The notes under the pieces are model-generated. The model saw only the letters and a list, made by a program, of their open reading frames with translations. It did not search any database and had not been told where the DNA came from. DNA of 5,725 nucleotides from contig CAIJTL010001408.1 of the NCBI GenBank assembly GCA_903823545.1, positions 1 through 5,725 of the forward strand. The letters are read 5' to 3'. Both the position numbers and the translations under genes were made by a program. Positions 4,747-5,725 of this stretch are shown here, piece after piece (the first letter of the stretch is position 1; each line of letters starts with the position of its first letter). Source of the stretch: an uncultured Planctomycetaceae bacterium. GTDB lineage: Bacteria > Planctomycetota > Planctomycetia > Planctomycetales > Planctomycetaceae.

Positions 4747-5725
4747 TTCAACAATATGTTTCGAGACAGGCGATCCAGTGTCCGAATCGCCGTGCCGTCG
4801 TTTGTAAGAACGAATCGATTTCCTATGGCGAATTGGATCAACTCACAAATCAGCTCGCCCACCGCTTGAACGCGAGTGGTTGCCGTTGCGGAGATCGCGT
4901 CGCCGTACTAATTCCGCAATCAGCCAACGCCATTTTCGCAATGCTGGGGATTCTCAAAGCGGACTGTCTCTATGTGCCAATTGACCCAGATGGGTCGGCA
5001 GAACAGATCGCGGCCATTTTGAACGCCGTCAAACCGAAGGTGCTGCTCGCAGCCCGATCGCGAACCGAGTTGCTCGACGACGTCTTCGCCGAATATGACC
5101 TGCCAAACGATATGCTGGTCGGCACACTCGAAGCGGTTCCCTTGAAGGGTGACTACTTCGAATCGTCATTTACGGGGCTCAACGTCCTCGGTGCCTCAAA
5201 ACTTCAGCGCCCCTACGAATGCAAGCCGACCGACCCGGCGGTGATTCGATTTCATTCCGACGACCGACGCGGCGTCGTTCTGTCACATGCGAATATGATT
5301 TACGGAATCGACTGGGGTCTCAAGTACTTCCAGTGGGATGTTCAAGACCGGATTGCAAGCGACGGTCCGCCGCACTTCGATCTGTCGACATTTAATACGA
5401 TTGGTACGTTTGCGGCCGGAGCAGAGCTGCATCTCGTCTCTTCAACATTGCATTCGCAGCCACACAAATTGGCGGAGTTCTTGCGATCACGCGAAATGAC
5501 GCAGTGGGTGACAACGACATCGTCGTTGAATTCGTTCGTTGAGAAAGACGTCGTTCGTCACGGGGATCTCCCATCACTCAAACGAATCATCTGGACGGGC
5601 GAAGAAGTGCTACACAATTTGGCAATCTCGCGATTGAAGCAAAGATTGCCTTTGACGCAGTTCACTCGAGTATTCGGCGTTCCAGAAGCGTCGAGCCTTT
5701 GCAGCTACTTCACTATTCCAGCGAG
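4734..5725 (+). CDS. Adenylate-forming (AMP-binding) enzyme with an atypical P-loop, partial (runs off right edge)
   Basis: The first 330 residues of an acyl- or amino-acid-activating enzyme of the ANL superfamily (acyl-CoA synthetases, NRPS adenylation domains, DltA-like ligases). Core motifs in order: A1-like ISYGELDQLTNQLAHRL (29-45), A2-like LKADCLYVPIDPDG (74-87), A4-like HFDLSTFNTIGTFAAGAEL (214-232), and a diverged A5-like TRVFGVPEASSL (311-322). Motif A3, normally TSGSTGxPKG, is reduced to HSDDRRG (174-180): three residues shorter, without the glycine/threonine loop and without the PKG lysine. The flanks AVIRF (169-173) and VVLSHANM (181-188) are normal and the frame is intact, so this is not a simple frameshift. 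It may bind ATP differently, have lost adenylation, or serve only as a binding partner. The C-terminal subdomain and any carrier domain lie outside. The ATG at 4734 lies inside the end of the GNAT gene. Confidence 0.85.
   Translation, partial: MPQLIQQYVSRQAIQCPNRRAVVCKNESISYGELDQLTNQLAHRLNASGCRCGDRVAVLIPQSANAIFAMLGILKADCLYVPIDPDGSAEQIAAILNAVKPKVLLAARSRTELLDDVFAEYDLPNDMLVGTLEAVPLKGDYFESSFTGLNVLGASKLQRPYECKPTDPAVIRFHSDDRRGVVLSHANMIYGIDWGLKYFQWDVQDRIASDGPPHFDLSTFNTIGTFAAGAELHLVSSTLHSQPHKLAEFLRSREMTQWVTTTSSLNSFVEKDVVRHGDLPSLKRIIWTGEEVLHNLAISRLKQRLPLTQFTRVFGVPEASSLCSYFTIPA

Noticed and set aside
5240..5290. Frameshift or sequencing error as the cause of the missing A3 motif
   Set aside because: The shortening is nine bases, a multiple of three, and the normal flanking motifs on both sides are in the same frame. 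A real in-frame difference is more likely.

Overview
The window looks like chromosomal DNA from a planctomycete or close relative. This rests on the DUF2617-type protein, the long receiver/PAS hybrid kinase, weak Shine-Dalgarno signals at most genes, and moderate GC content. It is an inference from gene content, since no rRNA or other taxonomic marker is present. There is no prophage, insertion sequence, CRISPR array or tRNA that I can see.

Layout, left to right. Positions 1-1485 (minus) hold the first 495 residues of a hybrid sensor histidine kinase, REC-PAS-PAS-HisKA, whose catalytic domain lies beyond the left edge. Positions 1486-1718 hold its probable promoter and an 81-bp imperfect palindrome of REP/BIME type. 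Positions 1719-2270 (minus) encode a DUF2617-type protein of unknown function. Positions 2462-2929 (minus) encode ribonuclease HI (rnhA), and 3021-3239 (minus) encode translation initiation factor IF-1 (infA). Positions 3240-3573 are a divergent intergenic region with several short inverted and direct repeats. Positions 3574-4746 (plus) encode a long two-lobed GNAT-like acyltransferase. It overlaps by 13 bp the start of an adenylate-forming (AMP-binding) enzyme that runs off the right edge.

The four leftward genes look like housekeeping and regulatory genes that lie in the same direction without being one tight operon: they are separated by 91, 191 and 233 bp, with hairpins or promoter-like motifs in the gaps. 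The two rightward genes look translationally coupled and probably belong to a larger acyl- or aminoacyl-activation and transfer cluster continuing to the right.

The points most worth a second look are: the AMP-binding enzyme lacks a normal phosphate-binding loop (motif A3) although its other core motifs remain; the infA leader carries two copies of a sequence complementary to the region around the infA ribosome-binding site; and a 9-mer plus a -10-like box is shared by the regions upstream of the kinase and the DUF2617 gene.
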